12,511 nt of DNA from Peptoniphilaceae bacterium (GTDB lineage: Bacteria; Bacillota; Clostridia; Tissierellales; Peptoniphilaceae): NCBI GenBank assembly GCA_029983595.1, contig JASBZD010000029.1, forward strand, positions 1-12,511, written 5' to 3'. Each line of letters begins with the position of its first letter. The stretch's first letter is position 1. Shown here piece after piece: positions 1-6,226 of this stretch. Position numbers and translations under genes: made by a program. The notes below the pieces were generated by a model. The model was not told the DNA's origin. It saw only the letters and a program-made list of their open reading frames with translations, and made no database searches.

Positions 1-221
1 TGCTCTACGCATTTGATATTTTCATCAATAGAATTAATTTTTTCTATAACTAATTCTTTTTTATTTCCTACAATAGCAATAATCTCTTCTATATTAGCTT
101 TTTTAAGCTCATTAATTACAATCTCAATCATAGATACACCCAAAATCTCATGTAAAACTTTTGGCATATCCGACTTCATTCTAGTGCCTTCACCAGCAGC
201 TAGAATTATAGCTTTCTTCAT
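1..221 (-). CDS. glmU: GlmU N-terminus (UDP-GlcNAc pyrophosphorylase domain), partial
   Basis: Only the first 73 codons are in the window; the gene runs off the left edge. The start is fixed by ATG at 221 with GAGGTAA upstream. The protein opens MKKAIILAAGEGTRMKSDMP followed by KVLH. This is the nucleotidyltransferase signature L-x2-G-x-G-T-R-M-x-S-x2-P-K, with the KVLH and Met-Ile-Glu context typical of GlmU. The full enzyme is bifunctional: its C-terminal half acetylates glucosamine-1-phosphate and this N-terminal half uridylates the product to UDP-GlcNAc, the precursor of peptidoglycan and wall polymers, in the cytoplasm. The acetyltransferase half cannot be seen, so a single-domain sugar nucleotidyltransferase remains possible, but the KVLH stretch favours GlmU. 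It has its own promoter downstream of the rpmA terminator. Confidence 0.85.
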   Translation of the reverse strand, partial: MKKAIILAAGEGTRMKSDMPKVLHEILGVSMIEIVINELKKANIEEIIAIVGNKKELVIEKINSIDENIKCVE

Positions 222-262
222 AAATTACCTCGTCTTTTATAAGTTTTTACTAGCCAAATAAA

Positions 263-292
263 ATTATAACAAAACTTATAAATATAGTCTAA
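263..292 (-). promoter_or_regulatory. Putative glmU promoter
   Basis: Read on the minus strand, an extended -10 (TGTTATAAT, core TATAAT at 263-268) lies 18 nt downstream of a weak -35 (TTAGAC, 287-292). It sits between the rpmA terminator and the glmU start and implies an untranslated leader of roughly 35 nt. The -10 is strong and the -35 poor, so this is a moderate call. Confidence 0.5.
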
Positions 293-300
293 CTTTGGCA

Positions 301-331
301 TAAAAAAAGCCTAGGAAATCCCTCCTAAGCT
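301..331 (-). terminator. Rho-independent terminator after rpmA
   Basis: On the minus strand AGCTTAGGA and TCCTAGGCT form a 9-bp stem with one G-U wobble around a 5-6 nt loop. A run of seven T residues follows directly. It starts 12 nt past the rpmA stop and closes the rplU-prp-rpmA operon. Confidence 0.85.
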
Positions 332-343
332 AATAAAATATTT

Positions 344-622
344 TTAGTTTTCGTAAACTGATACTTGTTTCTTATTTTTTGCTCTATCTTCAAATTTTAC
401 TACACCGTCAATTAGAGCAAATAAAGTATCATCTCCACCTTTTCCTACGTTGTTACCTGGGTGGATTTTAGTTCCTCTTTGTCTAACGATAATAGAACCA
501 GCTGAAACATATTGTCCATCGCCAGTTTTTACACCTAATCTTTTAGATTCAGAATCTCTACCGTTTCTAGAAGAACCTACCCCTTTTTTAGAAGCAAAAA
601 GTTGTAAACTTAGTTTAATCAT
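344..622 (-). CDS. rpmA: 50S ribosomal protein L27 with cleavable N-terminal extension
   Basis: The product is 92 residues, the usual L27 length in Firmicutes. After the first nine residues (MIKLSLQLF) comes ASKKGVG, then GRDSESKRLG, the RQRGTKI..G block and GGDDTLFA, all diagnostic of L27. L27 reaches toward the ribosomal peptidyl-transferase centre. In Firmicutes the N-terminal extension must be removed by the cysteine protease Prp, which is encoded immediately upstream here; by homology the cut lies between Phe9 and Ala10. The residue before Phe9 is Leu, where LQFFA is the commoner form. The Shine-Dalgarno sequence AGGAGGTG lies inside the last codons of prp and the intergenic gap is 3 nt, so translation is probably coupled. 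The gene is last in the operon and is followed by a strong terminator. Confidence 0.97.
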   Translation of the reverse strand: MIKLSLQLFASKKGVGSSRNGRDSESKRLGVKTGDGQYVSAGSIIVRQRGTKIHPGNNVGKGGDDTLFALIDGVVKFEDRAKNKKQVSVYEN

Positions 623-625
623 ATA

Positions 626-973
626 TCACACCTCCTGATATATTAATTTTATATAATCGCTATAATCTTGTAATAAAGATTTTATTCCAATTTCAAAAAA
701 CTTAAATCCTAATTGAAATTCGTTGTTATTATAAATTTCAGGATTCTCTACATTAATCGAAAAAACTGATGAATCTTCATTTTCTATAGAAAAATAATTT
801 AAATCATCTATAGAAATCTCTAAAGTAGTATTTAGAAAATTTACTAAACTCATCGATAAAGTCGATACACCAGCACATACTATATCATATCCTGGTTCAC
901 AGAAATCTGCATGGCCAGTAATAAGTACGCCAGTAAATAAATTTTTTCGATTAAAAAGTTTTATTTCAAGCAT
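626..973 (-). CDS. prp: Ribosomal-processing cysteine protease Prp
   Basis: This 115-residue protein (YsxB family) is sandwiched between rplU and rpmA, its standard position in Firmicutes. The signature GHADFCEPGYDIVCAGVS is present, with catalytic His21 and Cys33 and the conserved Asp30. Prp cuts the N-terminal extension from L27 so that mature L27 can function in the ribosome. Its ATG overlaps the rplU stop as TAATG, so it is probably expressed by stop-start coupling rather than from a strong site of its own. Length and motifs are normal. The hydrophilic segment at residues 60-85, rich in Asn, Glu and Ser, is the most divergent part. Identification rests on motif plus position and is secure. 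Confidence 0.95.
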   Translation of the reverse strand: MLEIKLFNRKNLFTGVLITGHADFCEPGYDIVCAGVSTLSMSLVNFLNTTLEISIDDLNYFSIENEDSSVFSINVENPEIYNNNEFQLGFKFFEIGIKSLLQDYSDYIKLIYQEV

Positions 974-1281
974 TAGTTAATGCTTTCGATTTTAACTTCA
1001 GTAAATGGTTGTCTATGACCTTGTCTTTTGTGGTAGTTCTTTTTAGGTTTATATTTGTAAACGATGATTTTTTTAGCTTTATCTTGTTTAGTAACAGAAG
1101 CTTCAACTGTAGCTCCTTCAACAATTGGGCTACCAACTTTTACATTATCACCATCAGAAACCATATAAACTCTTTCAAATACAATTTTGTCTCCTACTTC
1201 AGCATTAAGTTTTTCTACTCTTAACACATCACCTTCAGAAACTCTATATTGTTTACCACCAGTTTCAATAACTGCAAACAT
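973..1281 (-). CDS. rplU: 50S ribosomal protein L21
   Basis: I place the start at ATG 1281, giving 102 residues beginning MFAVIETGGKQYRV, the canonical L21 N-terminus. AGGAGGTG lies at ideal spacing upstream. A longer reading of 27 more codons (to 1362) would be translated from the structured leader and would begin almost at the predicted transcription start, so I reject it. The body shows the EGD...VEKL, VGSPIVEGA and KPKKNYHKRQGHRQPFT blocks of L21, a 23S rRNA-binding protein of the large subunit. It is the first gene of the rplU-prp-rpmA operon, with its own promoter and a candidate autoregulatory leader. Its stop overlaps the prp start. Confidence 0.97.
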   Translation of the reverse strand: MFAVIETGGKQYRVSEGDVLRVEKLNAEVGDKIVFERVYMVSDGDNVKVGSPIVEGATVEASVTKQDKAKKIIVYKYKPKKNYHKRQGHRQPFTEVKIESIN

Positions 1282-1358
1282 TCCTGCACCTCCTCTAATC
1301 CAGTCTCGCCATTTTAGGTAACTTATAAGTTTTAAACCATAAAACGTGCGGCTAACAT
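1282..1358 (-). promoter_or_regulatory. Putative L21 (rplU) leader RNA
   Basis: The 77-nt untranslated leader folds by eye. An outer stem CGTTTTA/TAAAATG (1340-1346 with 1310-1316) encloses GGT/ACC and the perfect palindrome AACTTATAAGTT. A conserved-looking GGCGAGACTGGATTA segment then leads straight into the AGGAGGTG Shine-Dalgarno sequence. Low-GC Gram-positives carry an L21 leader family ahead of rplU-ysxB-rpmA that is thought to mediate feedback by a ribosomal protein. Position, size and the GGCGAGAC...AGGAGG arrangement fit my memory of that family, but I could not run a covariance search. Confidence 0.6.
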
Positions 1359-1364
1359 TCAAGT

Positions 1365-1393
1365 ATTATACTATAAAAATAATTAATTTACAA
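1365..1393 (-). promoter_or_regulatory. Promoter of rplU-prp-rpmA
   Basis: On the minus strand TTGTAA (1388-1393) and a perfect TATAAT (1365-1370) are separated by exactly 17 nt of AT-rich spacer, a good housekeeping-sigma promoter. The predicted start of transcription is near 1358, just ahead of the foldable rplU leader. Confidence 0.75.
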
Positions 1394-1454
1394 GTACTGT
1401 TATAAAAAATTAATATGTTAACTAATTGTTTATTTTGATTATTTATTTACATTA

Positions 1455-1499
1455 AATTAAAAATAGTTTGGAAGCTTGATAATACAATTTCCAAACTAT
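1455..1499 (-). terminator. Terminator after the small membrane-protein gene
   Basis: On the minus strand ATAGTTTGGAA pairs perfectly with TTCCAAACTAT (11 bp; 1489-1499 with 1463-1473) around a 15-nt loop. TTTTAATTT follows. It begins 40 nt past the stop of the 1539-1871 gene and insulates the rplU promoter. The loop is long and the U-tract interrupted. Confidence 0.7.
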
Positions 1500-1538
1500 A
1501 AATTTCTTTCTAAGTAATTCTTAAAATATAATAATTAA

Positions 1539-1871
1539 TTACTCTATTTTACTATCATCGGAGTATTTTATTATATTATAGAAATACTCTACTCCTACAA
1601 ATAACGCAATAAGTATTAAATAAAAAATGAATGTATTTTCCATGTCTAAATAATAAGGTAGACTACATAAAATTATAAATATTACTACAACTATCTTTGG
1701 TGTTTTTGATTTAATATTTTTATTTCTAGTTACATAAAACAATATTATAGACGTTAAAGCTATAAGAATTATTGCTAACTTTCCATTTAAGTTAAAATAT
1801 TGATACAAAAATAAAATTAATAAAATAAAAATATAATCTAAAATGTAGTATTTAAAATCATCTTTTTTCAT
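1539..1871 (-). CDS. Small four-helix membrane protein, function unknown
   Basis: This is a 110-residue protein starting MKKDDFKYYILDYIF. It has four hydrophobic segments, at roughly residues 9-24, 31-48, 60-76 and 81-102, joined by short loops; the loop after helix 2 is basic (RNKNIKSK). The tail is charged (KYSDDSKIE). I do not recognise a family. The start at 1871 is chosen because GGGGCGG lies upstream of it. An ATG four codons earlier (1883) lacks any Shine-Dalgarno sequence. The gene has its own terminator and lies alone in a loosely packed stretch downstream of the SCIFF maturase. Small proteins of this shape include immunity, holin-like and transporter-accessory types, but nothing here singles one out. 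Confidence 0.6.
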   Translation of the reverse strand: MKKDDFKYYILDYIFILLILFLYQYFNLNGKLAIILIALTSIILFYVTRNKNIKSKTPKIVVVIFIILCSLPYYLDMENTFIFYLILIALFVGVEYFYNIIKYSDDSKIE

Positions 1872-1883
1872 AATCCGCCCCAT

Positions 1884-2191
1884 TATGATTTTACTAATTA
1901 GAAGAATCTCCAGTCCATCTCGAAGTATGACTGCCTATATAACCAGTATAATTTGAATATTGGTATATATAGGTAGTTTGTTCATATTTTTCCTCCAATA
2001 ATATACACACTAAGTTAACTGCCAGTAATATATAAACAATTGCTTAAATAGGTAAACGTATTCAATATATTGATACTTAAACTTTATTAGATTTTTAAGA
2101 AATTTTCAATAGTTAATTTATTATGTTACGATAATTTTTGTTTTAAAACTAAATAAAAATTTTAACCAAAGTATTAAAATACATATATAAT
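1884..2191 (-). other. Low-density intergenic stretch with a possible small-gene remnant
   Basis: No complete conventional gene is visible in these 308 bases. Two incompatible signals are. A good GGAGG lies 7 nt before ATG 1985, which opens only a 16-codon reading frame (1935-1985). A different frame, open from after a stop at 2044-2042 to TAG at 1894, reads as a hydrophobic run (IVYILLAVNLVCILL) followed by a polar Tyr/Ser/Thr/Gly-rich tail (YSNYTGYIGSHTSRW), but has no ATG; only CTG, GTG (2010) or TTG (1998) could start it. This looks like a decayed small membrane or secreted-peptide gene, or chance. The rest is AT-rich, without a clear terminator for the maturase gene. Confidence 0.3.
2027..2076 (-). 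promoter_or_regulatory. Weak candidate promoter with adjacent inverted repeat
   Basis: On the minus strand TTTACC (2051-2056) and TATATT (2027-2032) are 18 nt apart. Immediately upstream, at 2058-2076, is a near-perfect palindrome, GTA-T-TCAATATATTGA-TAC read on the plus strand: a perfect 12-bp core plus three more pairs past one unpaired T. This could be a promoter and operator for the small membrane gene. AT-rich DNA produces such motifs by chance, so confidence is low. Confidence 0.25.
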
Positions 2192-3536
2192 TTATATCTC
2201 ATTTGCAACTATTGATATTGCACACTCTACTCTTTTTCTCTCCATATCGCATCCTAATTTATATGGCTTTAAAAAGTCTCCATTATTAAAGTATGCATTA
2301 GCATGACATCCGCCGCTGCAATAGTATTTTGCAAAGCAGCTGTTACAGTCTTCCTTATTTATGACATTTGCACATTTAAACTCATCTCTTAAATCGGTAT
2401 TTGTAATTCCAGTATCAAGACTTCCCATCTTAAATTCATCTGTTCCTACAAATTGATGACATGGATAGATATCGCCATTTGGAGTAATCGCAACATATTC
2501 AGACCCAGCTCCACAACCTACCATGCGTTTTACTACACAAGGGCCCTGGCTAAGGTCTATCATAAAATGGAAAAATAAAAACTCATCGTCTTCTTTTCTT
2601 ATATTAATATAATCTCTAGAGAATTTTTCATATTCTTCTAGTATCTCTTTCATGTCATCTTCTGTAATAGCATATGGCATAGAAGGGTCTGTGACTACCG
2701 GCTCAATAGATACTTTTTTAAATCCATTATCGTAGTAGTCTTTTAAGTCATTTGAAAAGTCTTTATTATATTTAGTAAAAGTACCACGGATATAGTAGTC
2801 TTTATCTCCACGTTTTTCTATTAACTTTTTAAATTTTGGAACAATAATATCGTATGAACCTTTATCATTTAAAGTTGGTCTGATTCTGTCATTTATCTCT
2901 TCACGTCCATCAAGTGAAAGTACGACATTAGACATATTTTCATTTATAAAATCTATTTTATCATCATCTAATAAAAGCCCATTAGTAGTAATAGTAAATC
3001 TGAAGTTTTTATTATATTCTTTTTCGATTTCTCGTCCATAAGCTACCAACTCTTTTACAACATCAAAGTTCATTAATGGCTCGCCGCCAAAAAAGTCTAC
3101 TTCTATATTGCGTCTATTTCCTGAATTTTCGCATAAAAAATCTTAGTGCTTTTTTCCCAGTTTCTAGATCCATTACTTCTCGGTTATGGTTATAATTTCC
3201 ACCACCTGCAAAACAGTACTCACATTTTAAGTTACAATCATGAGATACGTGAAGGCACGCAGCTTTTATAATATTTTCTGGGTTATATTCATGACTTAGT
3301 TCAAGATCGTCTTTTGAAAATAAAAGCTCTTCTCTTTCAAGATTTTTTATCTCTTCTAGAGCTTTTAAAATATCCTCTCTTTCATATTCTGATCCTAGTT
3401 TTTCAACTATTTCATCTGAAATGAAATCTATATAATAATCTAAAATATCGTAAATTAGTTTATCCACCACATGAACAGAGCCAGATGGAACATCTAGTAC
3501 AATATATTTATCATTTAAATAATACTTGTGAATCAT
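2192..3536 (-). pseudogene. scfB: SCIFF peptide radical-SAM maturase, split by a one-base frameshift
   Basis: Two consecutive reading frames encode one protein. Frame one (3536-3114) ends at TAG soon after a run of six T (3135-3140). Frame two carries CENSGNRRNIEVDFFGGEPL before MNFDVV. Removing one T restores a 447-residue protein, the normal maturase size, and 1,345 bases is exactly 448 codons plus one. The N-terminal peptide-recognition-like region (1-95) begins MIHKYYLNDKYIVLD. The radical-SAM cluster is C101-x3-C105-x2-C108, with GGEP at 150-153. A Cys-rich SPASM tail (about C341 to C438, including C397-x2-C-x5-C-x3-C410) would hold two auxiliary clusters. The enzyme makes Cys-Thr thioether links in the SCIFF peptide. 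AAAGGAG precedes ATG 3536, 15 nt past a terminator-like hairpin. Good conservation on both sides suggests a recent lesion or a homopolymer sequencing error. Confidence 0.88.
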
Positions 3537-3553
3537 TAATTCTCCTTTAATTT

Positions 3554-3579
3554 AAAAAGAAGTGGAGAACCACTTCCTT
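3554..3579 (-). terminator. Terminator/attenuator between SCIFF precursor and maturase
   Basis: On the minus strand GAAGTGG-TTCT-CCACTTC is a perfect 7-bp stem with a tetraloop, extendable to 10 pairs by one G-U and two A-U pairs. TTTTT follows. It lies wholly between the SCIFF stop and the maturase Shine-Dalgarno sequence, so it probably stops most transcripts and lets a minority through to the maturase. Confidence 0.75.
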
Positions 3580-3593
3580 AATAAGTACAATTT

Positions 3594-3761
3594 TTAGTTA
3601 AAAGTAACTTCTTCTTTTCTTGCGTCATTTTCGCATTTTTGGTTTCCCACTGTACAAGATGTTTTACAAGCTGATTGACAGCTAGTTTGGCATTCGCCGC
3701 ATCCTGCGTGGCTCATTGTTTCTTTTAAGCTTTTACCAGTTAAAGTTTTAATATGTTCCAT
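3594..3761 (-). CDS. scfA: SCIFF six-cysteine ranthipeptide precursor
   Basis: This is a 55-residue peptide opening MEHIKTLTGKSLKE. Its cysteines fall at 21, 24, 28, 32, 36 and 43 within CGECQTSCQSACKTSCTVGN, the near-invariant core of the SCIFF (six cysteines in forty-five) family. In the studied clostridial member CteA the partner radical-SAM enzyme links Cys32 to Thr37; the same residues with the same numbering occur here (C32...C36-T37). The start at 3761 is preceded by AAGGAG, which overlaps the yajC stop. A start 12 codons upstream would run into yajC and lacks support. The gene follows yajC by 13 nt, its common place in Clostridia. A 12-residue charged tail (ENDARKEEVTFN) follows the last cysteine. 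The biological role of SCIFF peptides is not settled. Confidence 0.95.
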   Translation of the reverse strand: MEHIKTLTGKSLKETMSHAGCGECQTSCQSACKTSCTVGNQKCENDARKEEVTFN

Positions 3762-3774
3762 TTTAAATATCTCC

Positions 3775-4050
3775 TTATTTTTCAACAACTTGTCCAATAC
3801 TAGTTTTTACTAGCTCGATTCTATTTTTCATACCTGTAGTTTCAATAGTTACAAAGTCCTCTTTAATTATAACGACTTCGCCAACGATTCCCCCTACAGT
3901 AATAATTTTATCGCCAACCTTTAGGTTAGTTCTCATCTCGTTTAGTTTTTGCTCTTGTTTTTTCTGTGGTCTTATAAGTAAAAACCAGAAAATAGCAAGC
4001 ATAGCTATCATCATTACGAGACTAAAAATAGGTTGATTTTGAGTAGGCAT
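3775..4050 (-). CDS. yajC: YajC, Sec translocon accessory membrane protein
   Basis: A 91-residue protein with one membrane helix (about residues 8-26), then the hallmark LLIRPQKKQEQKL, and a small cytoplasmic domain with LKVGDKIITVGGIVGEV. YajC is a single-pass membrane protein that co-purifies with the SecDF-SecYEG preprotein translocation machinery. Here it lies between tgt and the SCIFF precursor, 21 nt after tgt, in the order ruvB-queA-tgt-yajC seen in many bacteria. No secD/secF follows. The ribosome site is AAGGGGGG ahead of ATG 4050. Length and motif are typical. Confidence 0.95.
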   Translation of the reverse strand: MPTQNQPIFSLVMMIAMLAIFWFLLIRPQKKQEQKLNEMRTNLKVGDKIITVGGIVGEVVIIKEDFVTIETTGMKNRIELVKTSIGQVVEK

Positions 4051-4071
4051 AAAATTCCCCCCTTTTATAAT

Positions 4072-5190
4072 CTATTCTACATTATAACCGAATTTTAAAT
4101 AAAAGTCATTTCTAAATTTTAAAAGTTCATCATTTTTTATCGCTTCTCGTATATTTTCCATCATTTTTAAAAGAAAATATAAATTGTGATAAGATAAAAG
4201 TCTAGCGCCCAGTATTTCATCTACGTTAACTAGATGCCTGATATATGCTCTTGTGTAATTTTTACAGACATAACAGTCGCACTCATGATCTAGAGGCGTA
4301 AAATCTTCTTTATATTTAGCATTTCTTACTACTAGATTTCCATAAGTCGTAATAGCAGTCCCATTTCTAGCAATCCTAGTAGGTAGTACACAGTCTGCCA
4401 TATCTATCCCTCTAATTACAGATTCAAAAAGATAATCAGGAGTACCAACTCCCATATTATATCTAGGTTTATCTTTTGGCAGAAGATCCACCGTAAAATC
4501 TAGCATTTCATTCATCATTGAAAGCGGTTCACCTACTGAAAGACCTCCAATTGAATATCCCTCAAAATCCATCGCCACAAGGTCAGCTGCACTTTTTTCA
4601 CGTAAGTCTTTATACATCCCACCTTGCACAATTCCAAATAGAGCCTGATGGTCAGGATTTTTATTAGCAAGTTTTGAGCGCTCAGCCCATCTAGTCGTCA
4701 TCTCCACTGATTTTTTAACATAATCATATTCAGCTGGGTATGATACACATTCATCAAAGGCCATCATAATATCTGAACCTAGCGCATTTTGAATTTCTAT
4801 AGATTTTTCAGGCGATAAAAACTGTTTTGAGCCATCTATAAATGAACGAAAAGTCACGCCTTCTTCTTCTATTTTTCTCATATCTCCAAGGCTAAATACC
4901 TGAAATCCACCACTATCAGTAAGGATAGGTCTATCCCAATTCATAAACTTATGAAGTCCACCAGCTTTTTTTATTAGCTCATGACCTGGTCGCAAAAATA
5001 GATGATAAGTATTTCCTAGAATAATCTGAGCATGAATTTTTTCTAACTCTTCAGGCGTCATCGTCTTTACAGTCGCCTTAGTGCCAACTGGCATAAAAAT
5101 AGGAGTTTCAATTTCTCCATGATCTGTTGTAATTTTTCCAAGTCTAGCCTTAGTCTCTTTATCTTCTTTAATTACTTCAAATTTAAACAT
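4072..5190 (-). CDS. tgt: Queuine tRNA-guanine transglycosylase
   Basis: A 372-residue enzyme from ATG 5190 (MFKFEVIKED), preceded by TAGGAG. An in-frame start 11 codons earlier would overlap queA and has no ribosome site. Bacterial Tgt exchanges guanine-34 of GUN-anticodon tRNAs for the queuosine precursor preQ1. The base-binding Asp92 is in TDSGGFQVFS, substrate-site motifs FDEC and GGLSVGEP are present, nucleophile Asp266 is in DCVLPTR, and the zinc ligands are Cys304, Cys306, Cys309 and His335 (CDCYVC...YHN). It follows queA by 7 nt, with its Shine-Dalgarno sequence overlapping the queA stop region. The two enzymes act consecutively, which fits co-expression. No residue looks abnormal. 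Confidence 0.97.
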   Translation of the reverse strand: MFKFEVIKEDKETKARLGKITTDHGEIETPIFMPVGTKATVKTMTPEELEKIHAQIILGNTYHLFLRPGHELIKKAGGLHKFMNWDRPILTDSGGFQVFSLGDMRKIEEEGVTFRSFIDGSKQFLSPEKSIEIQNALGSDIMMAFDECVSYPAEYDYVKKSVEMTTRWAERSKLANKNPDHQALFGIVQGGMYKDLREKSAADLVAMDFEGYSIGGLSVGEPLSMMNEMLDFTVDLLPKDKPRYNMGVGTPDYLFESVIRGIDMADCVLPTRIARNGTAITTYGNLVVRNAKYKEDFTPLDHECDCYVCKNYTRAYIRHLVNVDEILGARLLSYHNLYFLLKMMENIREAIKNDELLKFRNDFYLKFGYNVE

Positions 5191-5197
5191 AAAACTC

Positions 5198-6226
5198 CTA
5201 ATATAAAAACATTGCATCGCCAAAGCTAAAAAATCTATATTTTTCTCTTATAGCTTCTTGATATACTTCTAAAACTTTTTCTCTATTATAAAATGCACTA
5301 ATTAACATTAAAAGCGTAGATTCTGGCAAATGAAAATTAGTAATAATTGCATCTACTACTTTAAACTCAAACCCTGGATAAATAAAAATATCAGTAGAAT
5401 CCTCATCTTCTCTAATTTCTCCAAATTTTTTATAAACAGATTCTAAAGTTCTGATACTCGTAGTCCCTACTGCGATAACTCGTCCACCATTTTTTTTAGT
5501 ATTAGAAATAATTTCTGCATTTTCTTTATCAATAATATATTTTTCAGAATGCATTATATGATTTTCGATTTTTTCTTCTTTTACAGGTCTAAAAGTCCCA
5601 AGTCCTACATGTAAAGTCACTGTAGCGATATTTACACCCATATTTTTTATTTCATCTAATAATTCAGTGGTAAAATGTAATCCAGCTGTAGGAGCTGCTG
5701 CAGAACCATAATACTTTGAGTAAACTGTCTGGTATCTTTCTTTATCTTCTAAAGTCTCCTCGATGTAAGGAGGAAGCGGCATATTACCTATTCTATCTAA
5801 AATTTCCTCAAGTATCCCATCATAGTCCAGTCTTATTTTTCTAATTCCATCTTCTAGTATATCCACAACTTCACAAGATAGTTCATCAGAAAAAATTACT
5901 TTCGAGCCTATCTTCATTTTTTTACCAGGTCGTACCAAACTCTCCCAATAATTTCCATCACGTTTTAATAAAAGCACTTCAATAGACTCGTCTTTTCCCT
6001 CTCTATGACCAAATATCCTAGATGGCATTACTCTGGTATTGTTAATTACTAAAGTATCGTTTGGTTTTAAATATTCTTTTATATCTTTAAAATGTCTATG
6101 AGCTATCTTATCACTTTTTGTATTAACTACTAATAACCTAGACTCATCTCGTTTTTCTATTGGAGTTTGGGCTATTAGCTCTTTTGGAAGCTCATAATAA
6201 AAATCACTCTTATTCAGTTTCTTCAC
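5198..6226 (-). CDS. queA: S-adenosylmethionine:tRNA ribosyltransferase-isomerase QueA
   Basis: About 342 residues, the normal QueA length. It transfers and isomerises the ribosyl part of SAM onto preQ1 in tRNA, giving epoxyqueuosine, the step after Tgt. Diagnostic blocks are SDFYYELPKELIAQTP, VINNTRVMPSRIFG, YGSAAAPTAGLHFT, HVGLGTFRPV, GTTSIRTLE and NFHLPESTLLML. No ATG is available at the N-terminus. The start is GTG at 6226 (MKKLNKSDF) or GTG at 6232 (two codons longer); neither has a good Shine-Dalgarno sequence. Either way the gene starts inside the 3' end of ruvB, overlapping by 17-23 nt, so initiation probably depends on ribosomes finishing ruvB. It is followed directly by tgt. Confidence 0.95.
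   Translation of the reverse strand: MKKLNKSDFYYELPKELIAQTPIEKRDESRLLVVNTKSDKIAHRHFKDIKEYLKPNDTLVINNTRVMPSRIFGHREGKDESIEVLLLKRDGNYWESLVRPGKKMKIGSKVIFSDELSCEVVDILEDGIRKIRLDYDGILEEILDRIGNMPLPPYIEETLEDKERYQTVYSKYYGSAAAPTAGLHFTTELLDEIKNMGVNIATVTLHVGLGTFRPVKEEKIENHIMHSEKYIIDKENAEIISNTKKNGGRVIAVGTTSIRTLESVYKKFGEIREDEDSTDIFIYPGFEFKVVDAIITNFHLPESTLLMLISAFYNREKVLEVYQEAIREKYRFFSFGDAMFLY

Noticed and set aside
13..261. 82-codon plus-strand open frame, and similar plus-strand frames at 450-638, 1009-1224, 6883-7104, 7349-7591, 11096-11284 and 11644-11916
   Set aside because: All lie antisense to secure or likely minus-strand genes, lack recognisable proteins, and read as Ile/Ser/Phe-rich shadows of AT-rich coding DNA.
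1282..1362. 27-codon N-terminal extension of L21
   Set aside because: It would begin at the predicted transcription start and cross the structured leader. The canonical MFAVIETGG start at 1281 has a perfect AGGAGGTG.
1935..1985. 16-codon ORF (MNKLPIYTNIQIILVI) as a real peptide gene
   Set aside because: It has good GGAGG spacing but is very short with no recognised family. Kept only as part of the remnant observation.
2160..2191. Terminator for the maturase just past its stop
   Set aside because: Only a short AT hairpin (GTATT/AATAC) with a weak, broken T-run is present, which is not enough to call.
3114..3140. Programmed -1 ribosomal frameshift in the maturase
   Set aside because: A -1 shift at the T run gives TAT GCG AAA, not the conserved downstream frame. 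A +1 shift or loss of one T is needed, and no +1 stimulatory signal is evident.
3762..3797. 12-codon N-terminal extension of the SCIFF precursor
   Set aside because: It overlaps the end of yajC and has no ribosome site. ATG 3761 has AAGGAG and gives the family-typical MEHIKTL start.
5191..5223. 11-codon N-terminal extension of Tgt
   Set aside because: It overlaps queA without a ribosome site. ATG 5190 has TAGGAG and fits the family length.
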